A DNA stretch of 51,268 nucleotides, taken from Chthoniobacteraceae bacterium (GTDB taxonomy: Bacteria > Verrucomicrobiota > Verrucomicrobiia > Chthoniobacterales > Chthoniobacteraceae). The stretch spans positions 1-51,268 of the forward strand of contig CANFTB010000035.1 in the NCBI GenBank assembly GCA_947449735.1, in the 5' to 3' direction. A model generated the notes under the pieces. That model worked only from the letters and a program-made list of their open reading frames with translations, had not been told where the DNA came from and searched no databases. Below, one piece after another: positions 9,556-18,776 of the stretch; within the stretch, counting starts at the first letter, position 1, and every line of letters begins with the position of its first letter. A program made the position numbers and the translations under genes.

Positions 9556-9718
9556 CCAGATGATGTCCCCGTCCCCCACCCGCACGGAACATGCTGGCGA
9601 AGCTCCGCTTCGAAGCGGTCTAATGCTGAGGAGCTTCGCTGGTTCTCTCATCCAGCCGACCATGAAATTTTCCGTTTTCCTCGCCCTCGCATTGGCGCCG
9701 TTTTGGTGTCCGCCCGTC
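9556..9718 (+). repeat. Leader plus signal-peptide repeat, copy B
   Basis: This is the partner of 5320-5482 (ungapped alignment). Within it is a perfect 12-bp palindrome, CGCTTCGAAGCG (9606-9617), which is degraded in copy A. Its last 57 bases are codons 1-19 of the FGE-like gene starting at 9662, so both the region before the gene and its secretion signal are shared with the cytochrome gene at 5426. Confidence 0.8.
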
Positions 9719-10618
9719 CGCGCTGTGGACATGGAATGGGCCACGGTGGGCGATCCGGGTAACGCCGCCGACAAAACCGGCTACGGGGCGGTGACGTACG
9801 CATTTCAAATCGGGAAATACGAGGTCACGGTGGAGCAGTACGCGGAGTTTTTAAACGCTGTCGGCGCAGCGGACCCCTTCCGGCTTTGGGAGAAGGGGAT
9901 GGAGGATCCGGGGCTGAGGGTCGACCACACGGTTTTTCTGAAGCGGACGGGAGAGGCTGGTTCCTACAAATACGAGGTCCTCCCCGGGCAGGACCAGTTG
10001 CCGGCGAGCTTCGTGAGTTATTTTGATGCGATGCGTTTTGCCAACTGGATGCACAACGGAAAGCGCAAGGGGGACACCGAAAGCGGCGCGTACAAGCTCG
10101 CGCCGGGAGGCGGGGCGCCCTCGCGCGAGGCCGACGCCAGGGTGTGGATTCCCAGCGAGGATGAATGGTACAAGGCTGCCTACTATGAGCCCCAGGCGAA
10201 AGGCGGCCCCAACGGCGGATACTGGTTGTATCCCACCCGCAGCAATGAAAAACCCAAGCTGCAGGTGGGCACGGATGCGGAAAGCAATTCCGCCCGTTAT
10301 TTTGACGACAAGTTGTTGTGGATAAGACCGCAGCCGACCAACACGGGGCCTCTCATGCCGGTGGCCAGTTGCAGAAACTCGAAAAGTCCCTACGGCACTT
10401 TTGATCAGGGGGGCGGCGTCTGGGAGTGGTGTGACGCGGTGGCCTTTGAAACAAAGAGGATCATGCGTGGCGGTTCGGTGCGTTATCCCCAGCACGCGAT
10501 GCTCTCGACCATGCGCACCAATGTCAGCCCGGACTTCCGCAGCCATGACACGGGGTTCCGTCTGGCACGGCGCGTGCCGGCTCCGGACGGCGCAGGAACC
10601 ACAGCGGGGGCGAAATGA
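9662..10618 (+). CDS. Exported FGE/SUMF1-fold protein without catalytic cysteines
   Basis: A 318-residue protein with a signal peptide (about 1-21) and the formylglycine-generating-enzyme/SUMF1 fold: VDMEWATVGDPGNAAD, FQIGKYEVTVEQYAEFLNAV, FANWMHNGK, WIPSEDEWYKAAYY, VWEWCDAV, and the closing RIMRGGSVR ... TGFRLAR. True FGE enzymes use two cysteines shortly after the RGGS motif; here that stretch (RGGSVRYPQHAMLSTMR) has none, so sulfatase activation is unlikely. In PVC bacteria many such secreted paralogues exist with unknown binding roles. The start is fixed by the repeat shared with 5426; the open frame extends back to 9347. Its stop overlaps the next start by 4 bp (ATGA at 10615-10618), so it is translationally coupled to the second cytochrome gene. 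Confidence 0.85.
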   Translation: MKFSVFLALALAPFWCPPVRAVDMEWATVGDPGNAADKTGYGAVTYAFQIGKYEVTVEQYAEFLNAVGAADPFRLWEKGMEDPGLRVDHTVFLKRTGEAGSYKYEVLPGQDQLPASFVSYFDAMRFANWMHNGKRKGDTESGAYKLAPGGGAPSREADARVWIPSEDEWYKAAYYEPQAKGGPNGGYWLYPTRSNEKPKLQVGTDAESNSARYFDDKLLWIRPQPTNTGPLMPVASCRNSKSPYGTFDQGGGVWEWCDAVAFETKRIMRGGSVRYPQHAMLSTMRTNVSPDFRSHDTGFRLARRVPAPDGAGTTAGAK

Positions 10619-13149
10619 AAAACAGCATGAAATACCTCAACGTTCCGGCTGCCTGCCTGCTCGCGCTGTGCTTCTTCCCGGAGGCGCGCGGTGCCGAATT
10701 TGGCGGGCGGCTCGAGCCGATGTTCGAAACGCACTGTTACGGCTGCCATGACGCGGATGAGAAAAAGGGAGGATTGGACCTCGGCGCGCTCCGTTGGGAT
10801 CCGGCCAATGGCGACAATCTCGAGCAGTGGACCCGTGTTCTGGACAAGGTGCAGTCCGGGGCCATGCCGCCCCGGAAAAAGTCGCGCCCCGACGTCGCGG
10901 TTTCGACCGGGTTTCAGACTACGCTCTCTCGGGCGCTGGGCGAGTACACCCGGGACCAGCAGGTGAAGTCCGGCCGCGTGGTCTACCGCCGGCTGAATCG
11001 TTCCGAGTACATCAACACGGTGCGGGATTTGTTCGGGGTGCCTGCGGAGTTAAAAGAGCTTCTGCCTCAGGACGGCACGGAGGCGGGCTTTGATACGATC
11101 GGAGCCGCCCAAAATCTTTCTGTGGAGCACCTCGACCGGTATCTGGAGGCGGCGGAAATCGTGCTGCGGGAAGCCACCGTGCAGACGCCACGGCCGGAGA
11201 CCGTGAAGGAGCGGGGGGATCTGACCGAGCTCTGGCACAGGAGCATGGGCGACTCCCGCCAGTTGCAGTGGGGGTTTTCGCCTGAAGGCGTTCTCGCTGT
11301 TCGCAATTTTATGGGCCTCACCAGTACCGGACTCGGATGGAAGCCTCCCGTCCCGGATGCCACCTACCGTTTTCGAATCAGGGCGCGTGCGATGCTCGAT
11401 GACGCGCAGGACGGCGGAGTTGGAAAACGGAAGCAGATTGATCCCTCCCGGCCCATGACGGCAAAGGTGGGACAGCAGGGGGTGCATATCGCAGGAGTGT
11501 GGCCCAAGCCGGGCCCGGACCCGCGCATTACCCTCAAGATGGGCATCGGAGGCAGCGGCCACGGGAAGCCGTTTGTCACGGGGTGTTATTACGAAATGAG
11601 CCCCACAGAATACCGGGAGTTTGTCTACGAGGGCCGGATGGCGGCAGGGCAGACGCTGCGTCTTTCCGCCTACCGGGCGATTCCGGAGAGTTCGGATGAA
11701 GACGGGGGGATCTACCACGGATTGTGCGCCGTCGTGGAGTGGTTCGAGGTTGAGGGGCCGATTCTCGAACAGTGGCCGCCCCGGGGGCATCAGCTTCTTT
11801 ATGGCGACCTTCCGCTTCGCCCTCTGGATCCCAATCAGCCCCTCAAAGAGCTGGTGGTTGCGTCTTCCTCTCCTGAGTTGGATGCGCGCCAACGGCTCGG
11901 AGCGGTGTTGGAGAAATTGTTCCGCCGGCCCGCATCTGCAGCCGAGTTGGACGAGTACGTCTCGATCTTCAAAGAGCACCACCAAAACGGCATGCGTTTT
12001 GACGAGGCGCTCCGGATGGCCTACAAGACCGCACTGTGTTCGCCCGAGTTTCTGTTTTTCGCCGAAAAGCCGGGTCTGCTGGATGATCACGCGCTCGCTT
12101 CGAGACTGAGCTACGGTCTTTGGGCGGGCCCTCCCGATGAGGCGTTGTTGAGACTTGCCGCTGCGGGCACGCTGCGGGACCCCGCCGTCCTGAGGTCGGA
12201 GACGGAGCGCATGCTGGCGGATCCCAGAAGCAGGCGTTTTGCGAGCAGCTTCCTGGACAGCTGGCTCAACCTGCGTGACATCAATTCCACCCAACCAGAC
12301 ACAAAGCTGTTCACGGAGTTTGAAGACTATCTCAGAGACTCGATGGTGGATGAATCGGTCGCCTTTTTTCAGGAGCTGGTGCGCGGAAATCTAGGGGTGA
12401 AAAACGTGATCCACAGCGATTTTGCGATGCTGAACGAGCGGCTCGCGGAGCATTACCAGATTCCGGGGGTGCGGGGTGCGGGAATGCGCAAGGTTCAGCT
12501 TCCCGCAGGCTCGCGGCGCGGGGGGCTCCTCACCCAGGGGGCGGTCCTCAAGGTGTCCGCCAACGGGACGAGCACTTCGCCCGTGGTCCGCGGGGCGTAT
12601 GTGCTCGCGCGTTTCCTTGGAACGCCGCCCGAACCGCCGCCCAAGAGCGTGCCCGCGATCGAACCCGACATTCGGGGCGCGACCACCATCCGGGAGCAGC
12701 TGGAAAAGCACCGGGCCGACGCAAGCTGCGCGGCATGCCACGCGAAGCTCGACCCGCCGGGGTTTGCGCTCGAGAGCTTCGACGTGACGGGCCGCTGGCG
12801 CACCAACTACCGCGTGCTTCCCGAATCGACCAAGGGCCGCGTGGTGACGATTCCGGGCTGCGACGCGCGACTTTTTGCGGAGGGGCCCAAGGTCGTGCCT
12901 AGCTACATGCTGGAGGACGGCAAGGCGTTTGAGGATATCGACGGCTTCAAGCAGCTCATGCTCTCCAATGAAGAGCAGCTTGCCCGCGCCCTGGCCGGGC
13001 AGCTTGTGGCACATCTGACCGGAGCCCGGATGCAGTTTGCCGACCGCGAGGTTGTTGCAGATCTGGTGAAGCAGGCGAGGGAGGGCGGCTACGGCGTGCG
13101 TGCGCTAATCCACGGAGTCATTCAGAGCCGGCTATTCCGAGAAAAATAA
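10615..13149 (+). CDS. Second Sec-exported DUF1587/DUF1592/DUF1588/DUF1585 cytochrome protein
   Basis: An 844-residue paralogue of the protein at 5426. It has a signal peptide (about 1-27), a heme motif CYGCH (41-45), DUF1587 (YRRLNRSEYINTVRDLFG, about 122-180), a beta-rich middle that differs from the first copy (about 210-390), DUF1592 (ASRLSYGLWAGPPD, about 495-610), DUF1588 (RRGGLLTQGAVL from about 634, with CAACH at 705-709) and a C-terminal DUF1585. It overlaps the FGE-like gene by 4 bp. The DUF1552 partner follows after 109 bp, against 13 bp in the first module. The central domain is the least conserved part, consistent with the two modules recognising different ligands; that is inference. 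Confidence 0.9.
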   Translation: MKNSMKYLNVPAACLLALCFFPEARGAEFGGRLEPMFETHCYGCHDADEKKGGLDLGALRWDPANGDNLEQWTRVLDKVQSGAMPPRKKSRPDVAVSTGFQTTLSRALGEYTRDQQVKSGRVVYRRLNRSEYINTVRDLFGVPAELKELLPQDGTEAGFDTIGAAQNLSVEHLDRYLEAAEIVLREATVQTPRPETVKERGDLTELWHRSMGDSRQLQWGFSPEGVLAVRNFMGLTSTGLGWKPPVPDATYRFRIRARAMLDDAQDGGVGKRKQIDPSRPMTAKVGQQGVHIAGVWPKPGPDPRITLKMGIGGSGHGKPFVTGCYYEMSPTEYREFVYEGRMAAGQTLRLSAYRAIPESSDEDGGIYHGLCAVVEWFEVEGPILEQWPPRGHQLLYGDLPLRPLDPNQPLKELVVASSSPELDARQRLGAVLEKLFRRPASAAELDEYVSIFKEHHQNGMRFDEALRMAYKTALCSPEFLFFAEKPGLLDDHALASRLSYGLWAGPPDEALLRLAAAGTLRDPAVLRSETERMLADPRSRRFASSFLDSWLNLRDINSTQPDTKLFTEFEDYLRDSMVDESVAFFQELVRGNLGVKNVIHSDFAMLNERLAEHYQIPGVRGAGMRKVQLPAGSRRGGLLTQGAVLKVSANGTSTSPVVRGAYVLARFLGTPPEPPPKSVPAIEPDIRGATTIREQLEKHRADASCAACHAKLDPPGFALESFDVTGRWRTNYRVLPESTKGRVVTIPGCDARLFAEGPKVVPSYMLEDGKAFEDIDGFKQLMLSNEEQLARALAGQLVAHLTGARMQFADREVVADLVKQAREGGYGVRALIHGVIQSRLFREK

Positions 13150-13258
13150 ACACCATGCGCGAACCCCGTAATCCTTTCAATCACGGCGGGAGGCGGCAAG
13201 GGCCGCGTTTACTCAACCTTTTCACGCGAGTTCAGTTGATCCAAAAACGTTCGAACCT

Positions 13259-14536
13259 ATGAGCCATTTCACCACTCAGAAGCACCTGTCGCGGCGTACG
13301 TTTCTCCGGGCGTCCGGGGTGGCGCTCGCGCTTCCCTGGCTGGACGCCATGGCCCCGGCCTTTGCTGCCCCGCCCGCACCCACCATGCGCTTTGTCGGCA
13401 TCCTGAATATCTTCAGTTTTCACACGCCCTTCCTTTTTCCGGCGGAGGCGGGCAGGGGCTACAAGTCGAACTCCTACCTCGATCCGCTCCAGGAGCACCG
13501 CGAGGATTTCTCCATCATATCGGGATTGAACCACCCCGACGTGAGCGGGGGGCACAGCGGGGATTATTCGTTTTTCACTGGTGCGCCGGCGCCCTCCTCC
13601 CCGACTTTCAAGAACACCATCTCGCTGGACCAGGTGGTCGCCGAGTCGGTGGGGCAGCAGACCCGCTATCCGGCCCTGTGCCTGACGACGAACGCTGGAC
13701 GCGGAAGCTGCAGTTACACGCGCAACGGCGTGAGCCTGCCCGCCGAGTCCAGCGCGGAGAAACTGTTCGCAAAGCTCTTCATTGACGGAAGCCCCGCGGA
13801 GGTGGCGCAGGAGGTGAAGCGCCTGCAGCAGGGCAAGTCCATCCTCGACCGTCTCCAGGACAAATCCAAGCGCCTGCAGCAGAGTGTGGGGGCGCGGGAC
13901 CGGGAGAAGCTAGACCAGTATTTCACTAGTGTCCGCGAACTCGAACAGCGCCTCGAGCGCACGGAAGCATACGCCCGGTTGCCCAAGCCCAAGCCGCAGT
14001 CGCCGCCGGTCAAGGACCCCGGCCCCGGGGAGGACACCGTGCGGCTGGGACTCCTGCTTGAAGTCTCCAGACTCGCCCTGCAGGCGGACCTGACGCGCGC
14101 CGTGTCGATCCATTACGGTGGCACGACCAAGACGCCTTCCGATCCGCAAACCAGTTATTCTCACCACGACTGCACGCACCACGGGCAGAGTCCCGACAAG
14201 CTTGAGATCTTGGCGCGCCTGGAGCGCGACCTGCTGGTCGAGTGGGGTGGATTCCTGAAGCGGATGAAGGAGACCAAGGATGTGGACGCCAGGCTGATGG
14301 ACCGCACGATGAGTGTTATGGGGGCGGCCCTGGGCAGCGCCAACCTGCACCACAACGCCAACCTGCCGATCCTGCTTGCCGGCGGCCGTTTCAAACACGG
14401 CCAGCATCTCGCGTTTGACCCGGCGACACCGCCGCCGCTTTGCAACCTCTGGCTGCAAATTCTGAACGAGATGGGGGTTGAGGCGGCCAGGTTCGGATCA
14501 AGCACCGCGTCCTCGCTGCCGGGGTTGCTGGTGTGA
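13259..14536 (+). CDS. Second DUF1552 protein with Tat signal
   Basis: The 425-residue partner of the cytochrome at 10615. Its twin-arginine motif is nearly ideal (SRRTFLRASGVALALPWL, residues about 10-27), followed by an alanine-rich cleavage region. Family features repeat those of the first copy: RFVGILNIFSFHTPF, NHPDVSGGHSGDY, a helical middle (RLQDKSKRLQQSVGARDREKLDQYF), HHDCTHHGQ, and a C-terminal GGRFKHGQHLAFD. A histidine-rich patch (SHHDCTHHGQ) could bind a metal. The Tat route suggests folding with a cofactor before export, whereas its cytochrome partner uses Sec. The ATG at 13259 gives the Tat signal directly. No enzymatic role is established for the family. Confidence 0.9.
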   Translation: MSHFTTQKHLSRRTFLRASGVALALPWLDAMAPAFAAPPAPTMRFVGILNIFSFHTPFLFPAEAGRGYKSNSYLDPLQEHREDFSIISGLNHPDVSGGHSGDYSFFTGAPAPSSPTFKNTISLDQVVAESVGQQTRYPALCLTTNAGRGSCSYTRNGVSLPAESSAEKLFAKLFIDGSPAEVAQEVKRLQQGKSILDRLQDKSKRLQQSVGARDREKLDQYFTSVRELEQRLERTEAYARLPKPKPQSPPVKDPGPGEDTVRLGLLLEVSRLALQADLTRAVSIHYGGTTKTPSDPQTSYSHHDCTHHGQSPDKLEILARLERDLLVEWGGFLKRMKETKDVDARLMDRTMSVMGAALGSANLHHNANLPILLAGGRFKHGQHLAFDPATPPPLCNLWLQILNEMGVEAARFGSSTASSLPGLLV

Positions 14537-14678
14537 GGCGTGCCAAGACAGGTCCATTTTTTAAAACGGATTGCAGCGCGCACTACTGAACGGTCGCTGC
14601 GCCTGATTTGACCGGGCCTTTGGAGCGATCGCTCGGGCGGTTCCGCCGGGGGGCCGAAGCAACGCAGTCGTATATTCT

Positions 14679-16802
14679 ATGAGAAGTCTCTATTTCATCA
14701 TTCGGGCGGGCCTTTGTCTGGCGTGCGGCGCGGTCGGGTACGAGTCTCTGGCAGCGCCGCTTCAACCGTCGTCTCAAGGGACGGAGGTGGGTGCCGAGGT
14801 GGACCCCCTGGCTCCGTATTTGGACGGGTTGCCCCCGAAGATCCTGCGCGAGGTGGCGCCCTCCCGGCCGGTTCCCGAGGGGGTGACCGTCAATCCGACC
14901 GTCTTTGAGCTGAACGGCTCGGAGGTTTTCGCTTTCATCGCGCGGCCCAAGGCTCCCGGAAAGTACCCGGGTATTTTGATTTTCCACGGTTCCGGGGGTG
15001 GGGCCGAGGTGAGCCGCGCAATATACTGGGCGGAGCGCGGCTACGTTGCTGTTGCACCCGACCTGCCGGGGGTGGCAGCCGCCAAATCCCTGGTACACAC
15101 CCGTGGCCGGTGGAACGATTTGACGTCCTTCGACGAGCGCTACAACGTGACGCCCACCATTCAAAGCAGCCTTGTGTTTGATGCCGTGACGAGCGGGATG
15201 AAGGCGCTTTATCTGCTGCGGGCTCAGCCTGACGTGGATGTGGATCGCATCGGTGTCGTCGGTATTTCGTACGGCGGCTACATGACCTGCATGGTTAGCG
15301 CGCTGGCGGGCGACCTGGTGCACGCGGCCTTTTCGGTGTACGGGTGCGGCTTTTTTGAACATGCAAGTCCGGGCGGCGAGGGGTTGGCCCGACTGTCACC
15401 GAAGGGGCGGGGGCTCTGGTTGCGCTGGCTCGACGCGGGCCGCCGCCTGGGAGGACTCAAAGCGCCCCTTTTCATCGCCGCCGCGACGAACGACTTCTTC
15501 TTTTACCCGAACGCCGTGCAGGCGACCTTGGACGGCATCGCCGGTCAGAGGAATCACGTTTACGCGCCCAATGCCAACCACACCGTGCCGGTTCCGGGCG
15601 GAAGCACAAAACAGCCCGTGGCGCTACCGCCGGCGCAGGGCTCGGTGAGGCCCGCCCTCGGGACGTACGTGGACATGGAGATTCCCTACTTCGACTATCA
15701 CCTCAAGGGACTTGGGTCCGCCTTTCCGGTGGTGACGGTCGAAGGCTCTCCGAATGAGCGCACGGCGCGGTTCCGCGTGGGCTCGAAGGATTCGGTCGAG
15801 GGCGCCTGTGTCTACTGGGCGGGGGAGGATCCGAATGTGATGAAGCGGAGCTGGTCCCAGGTCGTCGCGACCCGGACGGCCGACGGAATTTACGAGGCCC
15901 AGATTCCCGGCGAAGCGGTGGACTGGTTTGCGTTGGTCAGCGATGCCCGGCCGGTGAGCGTTTCCAGCCGGATGGTGCACGTTCCCAAGGCGAGCGTTCC
16001 ACCTGCTGAGGCAAGTCCAGCGGCGGCTGCGTTTCCCGCTGAAAAGACCGATTTTCGCGGCTTTGACCGGTATGAAATCAGCGTAAAACCTGGTCACCCT
16101 AAGGTCATCATCGTTTGTCCGAAGACCGCGGCGCCGGGCAAACCCTGGGTTTGGAGCGGCTCCTTTTGGGGGGCGAAGTTGCGGCCGGAATTGGAGCAGA
16201 CGGTGGTCGCCAACATGAAGATGGTGGAGCGCGGCTTTCACTGGGTGATCGCCGGTCCGCCCGTGCTGCTGGGGCATCCGAGCGGCAACGCGTATCTGGA
16301 CAGGGTGTATGACGAACTCACCGCGCGGTACGGGTTTTCACGGAAGCCCGCCCTGGTCGGTCTCAGCCGCGAGGGGCTCGGTGTGTACCGGTGGGCCTCG
16401 GAGAATGCCGGCAAGGTCGCCTGCATCTACCTGGACAACGGGGTCTGCGATCTCAAGAGCTGGCCGGGCGGGAAGGGGAAGGGGCGGGGCGACCGCCAGC
16501 AATGGGCGGCGGCGTTGAAGACGTACCAGTTCGACTCCGAGGCGGCGGCGGCCGCCTATAACGGAAACCCGGTCGACGTCCTGAAGCCCCTCGCGGATGC
16601 GGGCGTGCCGTTGTTGCATGTGTGCGGCGATGCGGACGACGTGGTGCCGCTGGAGGAAAACAGTGGTGTGGTGAAAAGCCGCTATGAGGCCATGGGCGGA
16701 TGGATGGAACTCCTTGTGAAGAAAGGCGCGGGGCATCATCCACACGGTCTCGAAGACCCCACGCCGATTGTGGAGTTCATCTCCAAGCATGCGTCGAAGT
16801 AG
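14679..16802 (+). CDS. Exported protein with two alpha/beta-hydrolase domains
   Basis: A 707-residue protein with a signal peptide (about 1-26). Domain 1 (about 60-340) resembles dienelactone hydrolase/acetyl-xylan esterase/S9 peptidase enzymes: FHGSGGGAEVS (oxyanion region), nucleophile Ser197 in GISYGG, acid in ATNDFF and histidine in NANHTVP. Residues about 350-445 look like a beta-sandwich linker. Domain 2 (about 450-707) is another alpha/beta-hydrolase with Ser563 in GLSREG, an acid in CGDADDVVP and a histidine in GAGHHPHG. Both triads look complete. Such secreted hydrolases usually cut esters on plant or algal polysaccharides in PVC bacteria. It probably forms an operon with the esterase starting 24 bp after its stop. 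Two full catalytic domains in one chain suggest a double-action enzyme or a fusion of formerly separate genes. Confidence 0.8.
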   Translation: MRSLYFIIRAGLCLACGAVGYESLAAPLQPSSQGTEVGAEVDPLAPYLDGLPPKILREVAPSRPVPEGVTVNPTVFELNGSEVFAFIARPKAPGKYPGILIFHGSGGGAEVSRAIYWAERGYVAVAPDLPGVAAAKSLVHTRGRWNDLTSFDERYNVTPTIQSSLVFDAVTSGMKALYLLRAQPDVDVDRIGVVGISYGGYMTCMVSALAGDLVHAAFSVYGCGFFEHASPGGEGLARLSPKGRGLWLRWLDAGRRLGGLKAPLFIAAATNDFFFYPNAVQATLDGIAGQRNHVYAPNANHTVPVPGGSTKQPVALPPAQGSVRPALGTYVDMEIPYFDYHLKGLGSAFPVVTVEGSPNERTARFRVGSKDSVEGACVYWAGEDPNVMKRSWSQVVATRTADGIYEAQIPGEAVDWFALVSDARPVSVSSRMVHVPKASVPPAEASPAAAAFPAEKTDFRGFDRYEISVKPGHPKVIIVCPKTAAPGKPWVWSGSFWGAKLRPELEQTVVANMKMVERGFHWVIAGPPVLLGHPSGNAYLDRVYDELTARYGFSRKPALVGLSREGLGVYRWASENAGKVACIYLDNGVCDLKSWPGGKGKGRGDRQQWAAALKTYQFDSEAAAAAYNGNPVDVLKPLADAGVPLLHVCGDADDVVPLEENSGVVKSRYEAMGGWMELLVKKGAGHHPHGLEDPTPIVEFISKHASK

Positions 16803-16826
16803 GCGGTCTGCGCGGGCATTGTTTTT

Positions 16827-18743
16827 ATGACTCTTCAATACTTCACTCGATCAAGTGTGTTTGGCCTGCTGAGTGGTCTGCCGGCATGTGCGGGTGCCTT
16901 TTTGGTGGCGCATTCAGCCATGGCTGCGGATCCACATCCGGTGCCTCATTCCGTGGAAGAGCTCTGGGCGGATTTTGATCCCAGGCGCGACCCGCTTGAG
17001 GTGGAGGTGATCCGCGAGTGGAGGAGCGACGGGATGGTGTTTCGCAACGTGCGGTTTCTGATAGGCACGTTCAAGGGGACGCCGGCGCGCATGGCTGCGA
17101 TTTACGGGTTTCCGGAAGGACTGAAGTCAAGGGTGCCCGCTGTGATGGACATTCACGGCGGAGGCGGGCGTGCCTCCCTCGGGGAGGTGAAGCGACTGGT
17201 GGCGCGCGGGTACGCGGTGCTGGCCGTCAACTGGGGCGGAGCGAAGGGCCAGCAGGCTGCGATCAATGAGATGGAGACCGCGCAACCGGGGGATCCAAAC
17301 ACGGATTGGGGTGCCGTCGATCCGACACAGTTGAACCAGGGGCGCATGTTTTCCATGTTGCCGGGTCCCAAGCAGCTCTTTGAGGACCGTGAACATCCGA
17401 AGAACTGCAACTGGTATCTGCTGACCATAGGCTGCCGCCGGGGGCTTACGTTTCTGGAACAGCAGCCGGAGGTGAATCCCGAGCGGCTCGGCGTGGAGGG
17501 GTACTCGATGGGCGGCAATCTTACAATGTATGTGGCGGGGACCGACCGGCGAGTGAAGGCTGCGGTGCCGGCGGTGGGCGGATCGGGATGGCGATGGGAG
17601 GAACACGAGTTTCTGGGCGGCCGGGACCGCGCAGATGGTGTGGCCGGGGATGTGTCTGTGTTCCATCAAACGCTCGGTTTTGAGAGCTACGCACCGTTGA
17701 TTGGCTGCCCGGTGCTGCACCGTAGCGCCACCAACGACTTTCACGGCTGGATGGACGACGTTTACCGAACGAACGCGCTCATCAAGGGGCAGCCCGTGCG
17801 GTACTCGTGGTCGGTCCATCTGAACCACGCGCTGCTACCGGAGGTCGGCGTGACGATGCCTCTGTGGTTTGACCACTTTTTAAAGGATGGCCCCCCGCTG
17901 CCGGAAACGCCGTCGAGCGCGCTTGAACTGAAGTCGGACGACGGAGTGCCGCGGCTGGTGGTTTCCCCCAAGAGCCGCCTGCCCGTGGCCCGTTGCGAGG
18001 TTCATTACAGCGTTGATCCGGACCCGCGCGGGCGCTTTTGGCGCAGCGCCGAGTGCGAACGAAAGGGTGAAAAGTTTGTGGCGAAACTCGCCGACATTCC
18101 GGGCGGATTGCCGCTCTTTGCCTTCGCGAACGTTTACTACACCCTTCCGAAGCCGGAATCCGTGGATCTTGCAAATGTGGTGCAGAGGGAACAGAGCATC
18201 CGTGAGGTTTGTTTGAGTAGCGATCTTCACAAGGCTACCGCGGAGGATTTGCGAAAGGCCGGCGTTGCAATGGCTCAATCGGTCTCGCGTGTGATCGACG
18301 ACTGCCGAACCGAGGGACGTGACTGGTTGAATCGCCCGCGGGAAGGGCGCTCCTATCCGTGGCAGAACTGGACCCGGAAGGTGGCTGATCCCCGTTGGAG
18401 GGGACCTGACGGCGCGCAGATGTCGGTGACGTTGAAGCTTGAGGAGACGAACCGGATCTCCTTTGTCGTCATCGAAAACGAGCGGCGCCGCTACCGGGGG
18501 GCGATGAAGACCTATGTCTGCGAGAAGGAAGTCACGGGTTCAAAGGATCCTCAAACCGTGCTACTGAGCGTTGCTGATTTTAAAGAGGCTGCCGATGGTG
18601 CGTCGCTTCGTTCTTGGGGCGAACTGGACCAGTTTGGCTGTGTTGAGAGTCGGTTCTACGCGGTGAAAGGCCGTGCGCCGGCTCAAGAAATTCCGGCATG
18701 GAAGGGGCCTGCGCCGGAGTTTCAGCGGTTTGAGTGGAAGTGA
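16827..18743 (+). CDS. Exported acetyl-xylan-esterase-like alpha/beta-hydrolase
   Basis: A 638-residue protein with a signal peptide ending near AHSAMAAD (about 36). The hydrolase domain covers about residues 60-355: DIHGGGGRA (oxyanion), nucleophile Ser227 in GYSMGG, an acid candidate in ATNDFHG and histidine in HLNHALLPE. The C-terminal ~280 residues hold two beta-rich segments (VARCEVHYSVDPDPRGRFW and a later part ending FQRFEWK), likely an accessory binding domain. Overall it resembles the first half of the upstream protein, so the pair may have arisen by duplication. It likely acts on esters of extracellular polysaccharide. It is the last gene of the pair and converges with the ArsR gene 33 bp away. 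Confidence 0.75.
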   Translation: MTLQYFTRSSVFGLLSGLPACAGAFLVAHSAMAADPHPVPHSVEELWADFDPRRDPLEVEVIREWRSDGMVFRNVRFLIGTFKGTPARMAAIYGFPEGLKSRVPAVMDIHGGGGRASLGEVKRLVARGYAVLAVNWGGAKGQQAAINEMETAQPGDPNTDWGAVDPTQLNQGRMFSMLPGPKQLFEDREHPKNCNWYLLTIGCRRGLTFLEQQPEVNPERLGVEGYSMGGNLTMYVAGTDRRVKAAVPAVGGSGWRWEEHEFLGGRDRADGVAGDVSVFHQTLGFESYAPLIGCPVLHRSATNDFHGWMDDVYRTNALIKGQPVRYSWSVHLNHALLPEVGVTMPLWFDHFLKDGPPLPETPSSALELKSDDGVPRLVVSPKSRLPVARCEVHYSVDPDPRGRFWRSAECERKGEKFVAKLADIPGGLPLFAFANVYYTLPKPESVDLANVVQREQSIREVCLSSDLHKATAEDLRKAGVAMAQSVSRVIDDCRTEGRDWLNRPREGRSYPWQNWTRKVADPRWRGPDGAQMSVTLKLEETNRISFVVIENERRRYRGAMKTYVCEKEVTGSKDPQTVLLSVADFKEAADGASLRSWGELDQFGCVESRFYAVKGRAPAQEIPAWKGPAPEFQRFEWK

Positions 18744-18776
18744 GCGTGCAGTCGGGCGGAGTGGCTGTGCCGCTGC

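Noticed and set aside
13232..13258. Possible tRNA T-arm (GTTCGAAC near 13249)
   Set aside because: The flanking bases cannot form the T-stem, and no acceptor or anticodon arm is present.
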